A DNA stretch of 21,064 nucleotides from a virus: IMG/VR virus record IMGVR_UViG_3300032288_006024, positions 1 through 21,064 of that record. One strand, given 5' to 3'. The notes beneath the pieces are model-generated. The model did not search any database, had not been told where the DNA came from, and was given only the letters and a program-made list of their open reading frames with translations. Shown one piece after another: positions 5,118-12,722 of the stretch. Within the stretch, counting starts at the first letter, position 1; each line of letters opens with the position of its first letter. A program made the translations under genes and the position numbers.

Positions 5118-7214
5118 TTAGATGTTTCTGAATCTCTCCATAATTGCAGTTACGTCACTGTCAGACAGCCTATCTTCTTGGATAAGTGCTTCGTGAGAAA
5201 CAAGCTTTTTAGATACTGATTCATTTTTTTTGAGGTTTCTAGTCGCCCAGAAATGCTCGATTTGACCTTCAGTTTGAAGAACTTCAGCTGGGTATAATCT
5301 AGCTTGTGAAAGGATAGATTTCTTAGCGGATTCATTCAACTGATTCCAGATAGCCTTAGTGTTTTCAGGCATCATTCTGATTACTCTTTCTTCAAGAGTT
5401 TCGTTTTTAGTAGATAGCGCTTCAGAGATCAAAGACAATACTTCTTTTTGAGTGAAGTAGCTGCTTTCGTTTATGTGCAGTTTTACTGTCTCTTGTTCTT
5501 CGTTAGTCAAAGCATAGTAGCTATCAACTTGGGATTTAGATAAGAATTTCAAGAAATTCAAATCAGACGTCTCAGAAACTTTACGTTTTTTAGCTTCTTC
5601 GATCAATTTATCAATAGATTCAGACAATTCAGAATCAGAGTGTCCGTTTACCTCATGGCTATTTGGTCCACATTCTTCTTCTTCTTCTTCATCTTCATTA
5701 TCTTCGTGTGCGTGTGCATGGTCAGGCGCTATTTCAGCGATTCCATTTTCTTCTTCTTCTTCATGTCCGTGAGCTTCCTCTTCTTCCTCTTCTTCAAGAT
5801 TCTCGAAACCTGCAGCGTTCAATGATGGGAATGCTCCTTCTGATTCGTTTAATCTGCCACCATTCAATTTCTCAACGATCAAGCCTTGATAGTTGATAGA
5901 TTTGTCTAGGTTTTCAGCGATATATTCAGAGTAAGCGATGTTGTCATCTAAATGTTCAGCGATGTATTCAGAGTAAGCGATGTTGCCTTCAACGTGCTCA
6001 GCTAAGTATTCAGAGTAAGCAATAGAGTTATCAACGTGCTCAGCGATATACTCACCATAAGCGATAGACTTGTCTAGGTTTTCAGCGATATATTCAGAAT
6101 AGGCGATGTTCTTGTCTAAGTTTTCTGCCAAGTATTCAGAGTAAGCGATGTTCTTGTCTAAGTTTTCAGCAACATATTCTGTGTAAGAAATGTTTTTGTC
6201 AAGATTTTCGGCAACGTACTCAGAGTAAGCGATGTTCTTGTCTAGGTTTTCAGCAACGTACTCAGAGTAAGCGATGTTCTTGTCTAAGTTTTCTGCTAAG
6301 TATTCAGAATAGTTTACAGCTTTTTCAAGATTCTCGGCCAAATAGTCGTTATGCTTGATTAATTTTTCTGTAGTTTCTTTCAAAGACTTGTTTTCGTTTA
6401 CCATGATTTGAACTTTCTCAGCTAAATAGTCTAAATACTTAACCACTTGTGAGTTTGTATTGTTCAATTCATCATAATACTCAAGCAATTGCTCAAGCTT
6501 CTTAGGGCTCATATTGCCTTTAGTGATGGCGTTCTTAACTTCTTTCTTAGTCGACGCCAACTCTTTAACCAAATACTGTGAGTAGTCAGTCAGTTGTTGT
6601 TTAGTAACAAATTCGTTTTTGTTCATGTTAAATAACTCTTCGGTTTTTGACTCGTTGGATAGATCGTATATCCTAAAGTTAGATTGTGGATTTTTGTAAC
6701 CAAGTGACTCATTAAGAACCTTCACGCTCATTTTCGCCGATGCAAAACCTGGGTCAGCAACGATGTCATAAGTGAATAGCTTTTTTAATGATACAGTGCC
6801 ATCAGATTCGGTAATGCCCGCAGCTCTTGATGAAACGAAAATAGGACAGCCATCGTCAACCAACGACTTTGCCTCTTTTCCCCAATAAGTGCTCAATAAT
6901 CTGATTTCACCTTCAACCAAGTTTGATTCTTTTACGTAATTCGCTTTCGTGATCACGTGAGAAGCTCTTGAAAGAGATGTATCGAAGACGTCTGGGTGAT
7001 CGAATTCACCGTAGACAATACCTAGATTGTTCATCCTTTCATTCATCTCCTCTAAAGCAGGAAGGAATTTTGCAGCAGTGTAGATTCTCTCGTTTCGGTT
7101 TTTAACGCCAAATTCAGTGAATGTACCACCCAAAATATAGTCCTTCTTACCAGCGCCTGAACTTTCTCTTACAAGAGAGTTCGTTGAATTTTCTACAATT
7201 AGAACTGGTTTCAT
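5118..7214 (-). CDS. Prohead protease fused to scaffold (gp21-gp22 fusion)
   Basis: 698 aa. Residues about 25-170 match the T4 gp21 prohead protease (U9 family): NRNERIY, GEFDHPD with the catalytic His73, VEGEIRLL, and PIFVSSRAAG with the catalytic Ser at 128/129. From about 200 the protein becomes a long helical scaffold. It has about ten near-perfect copies of a 14-residue unit (YSEYVAENLDKNIA type, 288-448), a Glu/His-rich stretch (472-520) and a C-terminal helical domain. In T4 the protease and scaffold are separate adjacent genes; here they are one frame, as in herpesvirus UL26. An internal ATG at 6626 (MNKNEFVTKQ), preceded by GAGTTATTTAAC, could give scaffold alone. Codons resemble the capsid gene. 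The gene ends 87 bases before the capsid start. Confidence 0.88.
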   Translation of the reverse strand: MKPVLIVENSTNSLVRESSGAGKKDYILGGTFTEFGVKNRNERIYTAAKFLPALEEMNERMNNLGIVYGEFDHPDVFDTSLSRASHVITKANYVKESNLVEGEIRLLSTYWGKEAKSLVDDGCPIFVSSRAAGITESDGTVSLKKLFTYDIVADPGFASAKMSVKVLNESLGYKNPQSNFRIYDLSNESKTEELFNMNKNEFVTKQQLTDYSQYLVKELASTKKEVKNAITKGNMSPKKLEQLLEYYDELNNTNSQVVKYLDYLAEKVQIMVNENKSLKETTEKLIKHNDYLAENLEKAVNYSEYLAENLDKNIAYSEYVAENLDKNIAYSEYVAENLDKNISYTEYVAENLDKNIAYSEYLAENLDKNIAYSEYIAENLDKSIAYGEYIAEHVDNSIAYSEYLAEHVEGNIAYSEYIAEHLDDNIAYSEYIAENLDKSINYQGLIVEKLNGGRLNESEGAFPSLNAAGFENLEEEEEEEAHGHEEEEENGIAEIAPDHAHAHEDNEDEEEEEECGPNSHEVNGHSDSELSESIDKLIEEAKKRKVSETSDLNFLKFLSKSQVDSYYALTNEEQETVKLHINESSYFTQKEVLSLISEALSTKNETLEERVIRMMPENTKAIWNQLNESAKKSILSQARLYPAEVLQTEGQIEHFWATRNLKKNESVSKKLVSHEALIQEDRLSDSDVTAIMERFRNI
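5871..6353 (-). repeat. 42-bp tandem repeats encoding 14-residue scaffold units
   Basis: About twelve units (ten well conserved, one degenerate at each end) encode the pattern YSEYxAENLDKNIA. The unit length of two heptads and regular Tyr, Val/Ile/Leu, Leu and Ile positions point to a long helical rod. Silent differences between units show the array is not brand new. Confidence 0.85.
6626..6628 (-). promoter_or_regulatory. Possible internal start for scaffold-only product
   Basis: The ATG occupies 6626-6624; the coordinates here are nominal. It begins MNKNEFVTKQQL at residue 197, exactly where the protease part ends and the helical scaffold begins, after an A/T-rich stretch like other starts in the window. 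A 502-aa product would result. This is an inference from position only. Confidence 0.35.
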
Positions 7215-7250
7215 GAAATAGTTTGTTTTTTTTTTGTATAATTATTAGAG

Positions 7251-7260
7251 TATATATAAA
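7251..7260 (-). promoter_or_regulatory. Late-promoter-like motif TTTATATATA (protease-scaffold)
   Basis: The minus strand reads TTTATATATACTCTA 37 bases before the ATG at 7214. The downstream CTCTA is shared with the motif before the 427-aa gene (16965-16974). The rest of the 201-base divergent gap up to 7415 shows no gene. Confidence 0.6.
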
Positions 7261-7415
7261 CCATAAAAAACATAGAAATTACAAAGGCGGACTTTTTATG
7301 GACAAACGGGAAAGCCGGCATTTACAGAAAAAATAATTTGACATGATCCTAAACTAAACCATGTTTTATCATAAAATGATTAGGTGGATTTTTTATATCC
7401 AGAAACAAGCGAAAC

Positions 7416-7808
7416 ATGATACTTACCAGAGAGATTGAAATAAAGATAAACGAGTCTAACTATCAATATTATGAAGACTTGGGCTACGACATTTCGATCG
7501 GAGAGATGATAACCATACCGGTGGAGCTGCTACCGAACGGATCGCACTACAAAGTCAAATGCAAATGCGACGGATGCGGGATAGAAAAAGAAGTCATCTA
7601 CAAAAACTACCTGAAATACGACAACGAAAAATGGGGAGACTACTCCTGCAGGAAATGCTCAGAGGCGAAGAGGAAAGAGACGCTGAGGAAGAATTTCGGA
7701 GTGGACTATCCTATACAGAACAAAAAAGTATTGTCGAAGATGAAGAAAACTCTGATAGAGAAATACGGAGTCGACAATATCTCAAAAAAGAACAAATCAA
7801 ATGAATAG
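7416..7808 (+). CDS. Zinc-finger phage protein, probably truncated endonuclease-like
   Basis: 130 aa. A small zinc site is formed by CKCDGCG (Cys49, 51, 54) and CRKC (78, 81). A Lys-rich part then carries two copies of the repeat seen in many large phage endonuclease-like proteins, NFGVDYPIQNKKV and KYGVDNISKKNK. Those proteins normally continue with more repeats and a nuclease domain. Here the frame stops after the second repeat, and its last eight bases overlap the RNase R start (ATGAATAG). It therefore looks like an N-terminal remnant kept as the first gene of the operon, or a small nucleic-acid-binding partner. Function unknown. Confidence 0.65.
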   Translation: MILTREIEIKINESNYQYYEDLGYDISIGEMITIPVELLPNGSHYKVKCKCDGCGIEKEVIYKNYLKYDNEKWGDYSCRKCSEAKRKETLRKNFGVDYPIQNKKVLSKMKKTLIEKYGVDNISKKNKSNE

Positions 7809-9684
7809 AATCAAAGAAGGAGACACATTCGAAGCTCAAATAGAGTTCTCCACGTCAGGAAACGCCTGCATAAAAGTCGAAGGAAAAGAAATCTTCATAC
7901 ACAAGAAAAAGACAGCCAACTCGCTGCACATGGACACCGCGAGAGTAGAGATATTCAAAGGCCAGAAAAAGATGGAAGGAAAAGTATTGGAAGTCATATC
8001 CAGATTCAAGACGGAATTCGTAGGCACTGCACAGGTCAAAAACGACATGGTGTTCGTAATACCGGACAGCCCGAAGATGTCGGTAGACTTCTTCATAAAG
8101 GGAAAGTCGGATGTAGAAGACGGGCAGAAAGTGCTCGTAGAGATGATAGACTGGGAAATAGGAAGGAAATCCCCAAGAGCCAAGATAGTCAAAATACTCG
8201 GCTTCGTCGGAGAAAACAACGCAGAGATGAATTCCATAATGTACGAATATGGGCTGCCGGTAGACTTCCCGCAAGAAGTCATAAACGAATCGGAGCTGGT
8301 TCCTGAAATGATCACAGAAAAAGAGATAAAATCTAGGAAAGACATGAGGGGAGTGACGACCATAACTATCGATCCAGTAGACGCGAAAGACTTCGACGAC
8401 GCCATATCAATAGATATGAGAGATCCGAACAACGTGCAGGTAGGAGTTCATATAGCGGACGTCGCGCATTATGTCAAAATCGGAACCGAGCTAGACAAAG
8501 AAGCATTCAAAAGGGCCACTTCGGTATATCTGGTAGACAGATGCGTCCCTATGCTCCCAGAAAGGCTATCCAACGGCATATGCTCGCTGAAGCCAAACGT
8601 AGACAGGCTTGCGTTTTCGGTAGTATTCACGCTGGACAAAGACGGGAAGATCAAAGACGAATGGCATGGAAAGACCGTCATACACTCAGACCGGAGATTC
8701 GCGTATGAAGAAGCTCAAGAGATAATAGAAGGATTCGACGGAGACTACTTCAGAGAAATCAGGATGCTGGACTCTCTCGCAAAGAAGATAAGAAAGGCCC
8801 GTATAAAGAACGGATCCATAGAGATGGGCGGAATTGAAGTAAAGTTCAAGCTGGCAGACGACAACAAGAAGCCGATAGGCGTCTATTTCAAAGAGCAGAA
8901 AGACGCGAACAAGCTGATCGAGGAATACATGCTGCTGGCCAACAAATCCGTCGCGAGGCTTTTGGCGAAAGACCAATGGCACAACGTATATAGAGTGCAC
9001 GACAAGCCTAACGAAGAAAAGCTCGCCTCGCTTCAAAGCGTATGCACGAACTTCGGATATACATTAGAACTGGACGAAGAAGGCGATGCGCTGAAAGGAA
9101 ACCTGAACAAGCTCCTGAAGGAGATAAAAGGAACTCCCGAAGAGAACATGATCGAGACTCTGGTTACTAGATCGATGTCGAAGGCAGTCTATACGATAAA
9201 AAACATAGGACACTATGGGTTAGGATTCACTCACTATTCGCACTTCACTTCTCCGATCAGGAGATATCCTGACCTGATAACGCACAGGATACTGTTTGAC
9301 AGGCTCAATAGCGGAAAGCAAGGAAATCCTACGAAAATAGAAGAACAGGCAAAATGGTGCTCGAGCAGAGAGCTAATCGCTGCAAAAGCGCAGAGAGACT
9401 CTATAAAGTACAAGCAAGCAGAATATCTTCAGGACAGAATAGGCCAAGTCTTCGAAGGAATAGTCACAGGCGTGATGGACCGAGGAATATATGCGGAAAT
9501 ATCAGAAAACAAATGTGAAGGATTGATAAGATTGGAGACATTGAACGGAAAATGGTCTGCAGACGCAGACAAATACCTGGCATACAGCGATCTTGGAGAG
9601 CAGATAAGGCTAGGGGATCCGATAAAGGTAATCGTCAAGTCAGTAGACTTGGAGAAAAAGCAGATAAACTTCTTGAGATTCTAA
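7801..9684 (+). CDS. rnr: RNase R (RNB-family 3'-5' exoribonuclease)
   Basis: 627 aa; degrades structured RNA processively from the 3' end. Domain order: cold-shock-like N-terminal domains (about 5-135), the RNB catalytic domain (about 180-505) and a C-terminal S1 domain (about 545-627). The RNB motif ITIDPVDAKDFDDAISID holds the four metal-binding aspartates (191, 197, 199, 200), equivalent to 272, 278, 280 and 281 of E. coli RNase R. GVHIADVAHYV, LPERLSNGICSLKP, EYMLLANKSVA and FTHYSHFTSPIRRYPDL are all intact, so the enzyme should be active. It lacks the extra N-terminal helix-turn-helix and basic C-tail of the 813-aa E. coli enzyme. The start overlaps the upstream stop, and the next gene follows after one base. 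A full RNase R is rare in phages. Confidence 0.93.
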   Translation: MNRIKEGDTFEAQIEFSTSGNACIKVEGKEIFIHKKKTANSLHMDTARVEIFKGQKKMEGKVLEVISRFKTEFVGTAQVKNDMVFVIPDSPKMSVDFFIKGKSDVEDGQKVLVEMIDWEIGRKSPRAKIVKILGFVGENNAEMNSIMYEYGLPVDFPQEVINESELVPEMITEKEIKSRKDMRGVTTITIDPVDAKDFDDAISIDMRDPNNVQVGVHIADVAHYVKIGTELDKEAFKRATSVYLVDRCVPMLPERLSNGICSLKPNVDRLAFSVVFTLDKDGKIKDEWHGKTVIHSDRRFAYEEAQEIIEGFDGDYFREIRMLDSLAKKIRKARIKNGSIEMGGIEVKFKLADDNKKPIGVYFKEQKDANKLIEEYMLLANKSVARLLAKDQWHNVYRVHDKPNEEKLASLQSVCTNFGYTLELDEEGDALKGNLNKLLKEIKGTPEENMIETLVTRSMSKAVYTIKNIGHYGLGFTHYSHFTSPIRRYPDLITHRILFDRLNSGKQGNPTKIEEQAKWCSSRELIAAKAQRDSIKYKQAEYLQDRIGQVFEGIVTGVMDRGIYAEISENKCEGLIRLETLNGKWSADADKYLAYSDLGEQIRLGDPIKVIVKSVDLEKKQINFLRF

Positions 9685-9685
9685 A

Positions 9686-10150
9686 ATGGGCCAGCTACTA
9701 TATAAAGACGACCATGAAGGCCTGAAGCTGTTCGAATATGAGGTTCCTATCGGGAAAAGCAACAATTCGCTGGACCATTATGAAGACCTTATGTCTAAGT
9801 ACGGAGAATGGACCTCTTTCAAAAGAGAGGTTCGACTTTCCGGCCTTCTAGAATCCGGCAAAAGAGTTCAGTTCGACATAGAATCGATTTCCATAACCGT
9901 CCCTCTTGGAGAAGGCGACAGGATAGTTTCGGTTCAGTCAAGCGCGGTAAGCATAAAAAGCATGTCCTTCATACTGAAGGAAGACAAGATAGAAAAGCTG
10001 ACCATAAAATGCAAACCGCTAGCGACTCCTATGGGAAGGATAGTCCAGGAAATATTGGGCCAATTAGGAAGAATAGACATAAAGCCGCGGATCATAGACG
10101 GAAAAGTAGGATACTTCTATGTAGATGCACACGAAAGGCCAGCCGCATAA
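9686..10150 (+). CDS. Unknown protein, third gene of the RNase R operon
   Basis: 154 aa, starting one base after the RNase R stop. It looks like a soluble mixed strand/helix protein with a strand-rich middle (RVQFDIESISITVPLG, VSVQSSAVSIKSMSFIL). No signal peptide or membrane segment and no known motif is seen. SmpB was considered because of the tmRNA but none of its motifs are present. Position suggests co-expression with RNase R, so it may be a partner or adaptor. It ends in the strong terminator shared with the convergent portal gene. Confidence 0.7.
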   Translation: MGQLLYKDDHEGLKLFEYEVPIGKSNNSLDHYEDLMSKYGEWTSFKREVRLSGLLESGKRVQFDIESISITVPLGEGDRIVSVQSSAVSIKSMSFILKEDKIEKLTIKCKPLATPMGRIVQEILGQLGRIDIKPRIIDGKVGYFYVDAHERPAA

Positions 10151-10151
10151 A

Positions 10152-10176
10152 AAAGCCACTCGTTTTGAGTGGCTTT
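10152..10176. terminator. Bidirectional terminator, RNase R operon and portal gene
   Basis: 10-bp perfect stem AAAGCCACTC/GAGTGGCTTT with a GTTTT loop, T-runs on both sides (CTTTTTTTT on plus, TTTTTT on minus). It separates two convergent transcripts. Confidence 0.9.
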
Positions 10177-10192
10177 CTTTTTTTCATATATC

Positions 10193-11902
10193 CTAGAATT
10201 CGAATTCTGCCCCTCCTTCTGCTGGAGCTTCAGGCGCAGCTTGTGCCCCACCTTGTGCCGATGCCTCGGGTGCGGCTTGCGCTCCCGCCTGAGCACCTCC
10301 TTGTGCTGGCATTTCTCCGCCGGCTTCTCCGCCTTCTGCAGGAGCGCCTTCCGCTCCTGCACCAGCTGCGCCAGCACCAGCGGCGTCTTTTGCCCAGTAT
10401 TTCTGGTTTTCGGCCTTTTCTTCAGGAGTAAGCTTGAACACGTTGTCCATAATCCACTCGATATGGAAATATGGCTTATCGCCGTTCATTATTCCAGTAA
10501 GAGTGGTTATAGCCTCCGCCCTTTTTGCGAGGTTGTTTATCTTCTTCCATTCTTCGAATATCTGATTGGAATAGAAGACGATATCTATCTGGTTTAAAAG
10601 AATCTCGTCTTCCTTAAGCTCTGGAAACTCGATAAGCATCTGAAGCTTCATCGGCTTCACGATAAGCTCTTTGAAGTTTGCCCTAAGCCTGCTGATGAAG
10701 TTGTGGAACTTAACTTCGTCGTTAGTCAATCCGGCAGTATCCGCGACGAATGTTCCTCCTCCGCCTTCCGCCTCGAATCTCTGTATAGGAATCTTCGAAG
10801 CTCTCTTAAGCGCCTGGTGGAACCACTTAAGCATAGACTCTTCGTTCAAGTCATGCCCTGTAGGAGAAACAAGCTCCATGTTAGGAGTACCTGCGTCGCC
10901 TTCCGGAAACCATATCTGCTTGTTGTATGGCAAATGCTTCGCGCCGTTCAGCGTAAGCGTTCCCAGAGTGTCGTCCCATTCGACTTCTTCGGAGTAGTCG
11001 TGTATCAGCTGACCTATCTGCTCTTCAGCTCTTTGCCTAGAAAGGCCTTTGATCGGAATAGTGAATTTCTGATAGATTGTGGCGTTTATGACGTTGAACA
11101 TTATCCTTGTCTGTTCGAGAATCTTCAGCTGGTTGTATGGCTTTATGAGTCCTTCTACATAAGAAGTCTCGGAATAGTCATTCTGTGTGGAATACGAGAT
11201 GAACACTATCTGAGAATCCAAGAATATTCTTCTAAGCTGAGGATCTTCGGGAAACTGAATCCAAAGATGGCCTACGTTTGGCTCGTATGCAGGAACGAGA
11301 GTCTCTGGCCTAAGCCTGTTGAAAGCTATTATGTTCTTCTTCTTGTCGTCGTAGACTATCTCGACCGCGGCATATCCGTCGATCAAGAAGTCTTTCATCA
11401 TGTTCCATGCGGTTATGCTGTCGGAAAATCCGAACTTGTTGTATATCTTCTCGAAGTATTCTTGGTATTTGTCTTTGACCTCCTGCGAATAGTCGTTTGA
11501 AATCGGTCTTGGCGAGCAGAAGTCTCTGTCGTCGTTGTAGACGATACACTCGTCTGCGATCATGCTGACCATATCTCTTATCTCGTCTTTGATAGAGTAT
11601 TCTCTAAGTATCCTTCGCTTGTCGCCATATGCCTTGTCTAGGTAAGGAATAGACTTTCTGTTCAATACAGAAGCGACCGCTCTCTGAGAGAAGAAGTCGT
11701 ACATTGAATTTCCTTTGGCGGCATATGGATCCTCGTTGATGCCGATACCGACCTGGTTCCTGACGACCATGTCGTCATAGTTCATGCCATAGTTCGACAA
11801 TGTCCTCAATATCCGACTGAAGAGGCCTTTGTTCTCTACCGCGGAATTGACAAAGCCCATTCCCTGAGCTTCTTTGCTGTTATTGTAGTTATACGACGCC
11901 AT
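10193..11902 (-). CDS. Portal vertex protein, T4 gp20-like
   Basis: 569 aa. Twelve copies form the DNA entry ring of the head. The layout and motifs match gp20: the N-terminal helical part, SMIADECIVYNDD (about 110-125), the wing segment, the glycine-rich EAEGGGGTFVADTAGLTNDEVKFHNFISRLR stretch (corresponding to T4 GGGG followed by ISRDEVKF), and the helical region ILLNQIDIVFYSNQIFEEWKKIN. The last 63 residues (507-569) are an added low-complexity Ala/Gly/Gln/Glu tail ending in EFEF, which T4 gp20 lacks. The start MASYNYNN has the late motif TTTATATATA 24 bases upstream. The usual neighbours gp21/22/23 lie beyond the inserted RNase R operon. Confidence 0.9.
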   Translation of the reverse strand: MASYNYNNSKEAQGMGFVNSAVENKGLFSRILRTLSNYGMNYDDMVVRNQVGIGINEDPYAAKGNSMYDFFSQRAVASVLNRKSIPYLDKAYGDKRRILREYSIKDEIRDMVSMIADECIVYNDDRDFCSPRPISNDYSQEVKDKYQEYFEKIYNKFGFSDSITAWNMMKDFLIDGYAAVEIVYDDKKKNIIAFNRLRPETLVPAYEPNVGHLWIQFPEDPQLRRIFLDSQIVFISYSTQNDYSETSYVEGLIKPYNQLKILEQTRIMFNVINATIYQKFTIPIKGLSRQRAEEQIGQLIHDYSEEVEWDDTLGTLTLNGAKHLPYNKQIWFPEGDAGTPNMELVSPTGHDLNEESMLKWFHQALKRASKIPIQRFEAEGGGGTFVADTAGLTNDEVKFHNFISRLRANFKELIVKPMKLQMLIEFPELKEDEILLNQIDIVFYSNQIFEEWKKINNLAKRAEAITTLTGIMNGDKPYFHIEWIMDNVFKLTPEEKAENQKYWAKDAAGAGAAGAGAEGAPAEGGEAGGEMPAQGGAQAGAQAAPEASAQGGAQAAPEAPAEGGAEFEF

Positions 11903-11925
11903 TAAAATTATTTAAAATTTTAAGG

Positions 11926-11935
11926 TATATATAAA
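11926..11935 (-). promoter_or_regulatory. Late-promoter-like motif TTTATATATA (portal)
   Basis: The minus strand reads TTTTATATATACC, 24 bases before the portal ATG. A TTTAAAATT-rich leader follows. Confidence 0.6.
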
Positions 11936-11954
11936 ATAGCGAAGGCCTCTTCCG

Positions 11955-11975
11955 AGAAAAGGCCAACCATTGGCC
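11955..11975 (-). terminator. Terminator after the 233-aa gene
   Basis: GGCCAA/TTGGCC stem (11961-11975) with a 3-nt loop, followed on the minus strand by TTTTCTC. The stem begins in the stop codon. A second GGCC block at 11943 could form an alternative fold. Confidence 0.6.
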
Positions 11976-12676
11976 TATCCACCACCATACTTTTTGAGGC
12001 TTTTTTGTATCCGGTCTATGTGTCCTTTCATCACTTTGTACTTTTCGGATATATCCTTGTTTATGTCATAGAAATCGTCTATCATGGCTTTCATCATCTC
12101 CCGGTTTCGCTCGGATTTTGTCTCAAGCTTCTTCTGCCATATGTCCATCAGCTTCTTCGGATCGTATGTCGCCTTAGGATGCTGGGAAAAGAAGAATCTA
12201 GGTAGCATCTCCATATGTATCTTGTGAACCTTCTTTATCTGTATGGCGTTGTACTCCATTAGCGCATATTCGAATCCGAACTTGACAAGCTCTTTGTACA
12301 TTCCTGCATAGTCGACTTTGAGAAAGGAGTCCTTTTCGAAATGCTCTTCTATTATATAAGGGTCGAATATCAGCACGCGCACCTCCAAAGGTATGAAGTT
12401 CATGTTGACCGCAAAAATGACGATCTGATTGGCGAAGTTCTTCTGCTCTACTACGAATACAGGAGAATATCTCATCCAGTCAGAATCGTCTAGGTAATGG
12501 AAGAAATAGAATCCGCCTGCCTGTATATCCGTAGTGGATTTGGCAGTGACCATATCGTCGCTCTTGGAGTATTTTTCCGCGAAGAACATGGAATTGTTCC
12601 TGAAGTTTTCTTCGATTCCATTGCCATACACAAGCAAGCTAAGCCGCGCTCTATCTTCCAAAGGACTACTGCTCAT
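11975..12676 (-). CDS. Conserved-looking phage protein, unknown function
   Basis: 233 aa. The start MSSSPLED at 12676 was chosen because the palindromic late motif lies 17 bases upstream; the longer open frame would include that motif and hydrophobic nonsense. A central segment (GGFYFFHYLDDSDW then YSPVFVVEQ and FAVNMNFIPLEVRVLIF) recalls a family found beside structural genes of T4-like phages (pattern YFF-Y, then P and an N-F/Y-P motif). The C-terminal third is Lys/Met-rich helix, probably coiled-coil, ending KKYGGG. It sits just upstream of the portal in transcription order, suggesting a virion or packaging role, such as a head or DNA-end protein. This is not established. Confidence 0.65.
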   Translation of the reverse strand: MSSSPLEDRARLSLLVYGNGIEENFRNNSMFFAEKYSKSDDMVTAKSTTDIQAGGFYFFHYLDDSDWMRYSPVFVVEQKNFANQIVIFAVNMNFIPLEVRVLIFDPYIIEEHFEKDSFLKVDYAGMYKELVKFGFEYALMEYNAIQIKKVHKIHMEMLPRFFFSQHPKATYDPKKLMDIWQKKLETKSERNREMMKAMIDDFYDINKDISEKYKVMKGHIDRIQKSLKKYGGG

Positions 12677-12692
12677 AATGAAAAGTTTTTCT

Positions 12693-12704
12693 TTTATATA
12701 TAAA
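12693..12704. promoter_or_regulatory. Palindromic late-promoter-like motif, bidirectional
   Basis: TTTATATATAAA is its own reverse complement. It lies 17 bases from the minus start at 12676 and 19 bases from the plus start at 12723, so it can serve both divergent late genes. Confidence 0.55.
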
Positions 12705-12722
12705 CAAAACAAAGCATATAAT

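Noticed and set aside
5640-5896. Phe/Leu-rich plus-strand frames that look like membrane proteins
   Set aside because: They are the antisense of the Glu/Asp/His-rich scaffold region.
5871-6353. CRISPR-like array
   Set aside because: The 42-base units are directly joined coding repeats with no unique spacers.
7338-7375. Sigma70-like TTGACA box ahead of the RNase R operon
   Set aside because: No -10 element is found at suitable spacing and no TAnnTTTG box follows.
9686-10150. Possible SmpB, the tmRNA partner
   Set aside because: None of the SmpB motifs are present.
10703-11500. Open frame of 265 aa on plus
   Set aside because: It is antisense to the portal gene and lacks a start context or any family pattern.
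12534-12722. Longer N-terminus for gp4
   Set aside because: It would read antisense through the 233-aa gene and the palindromic promoter; homology with gp4 begins after 12723.
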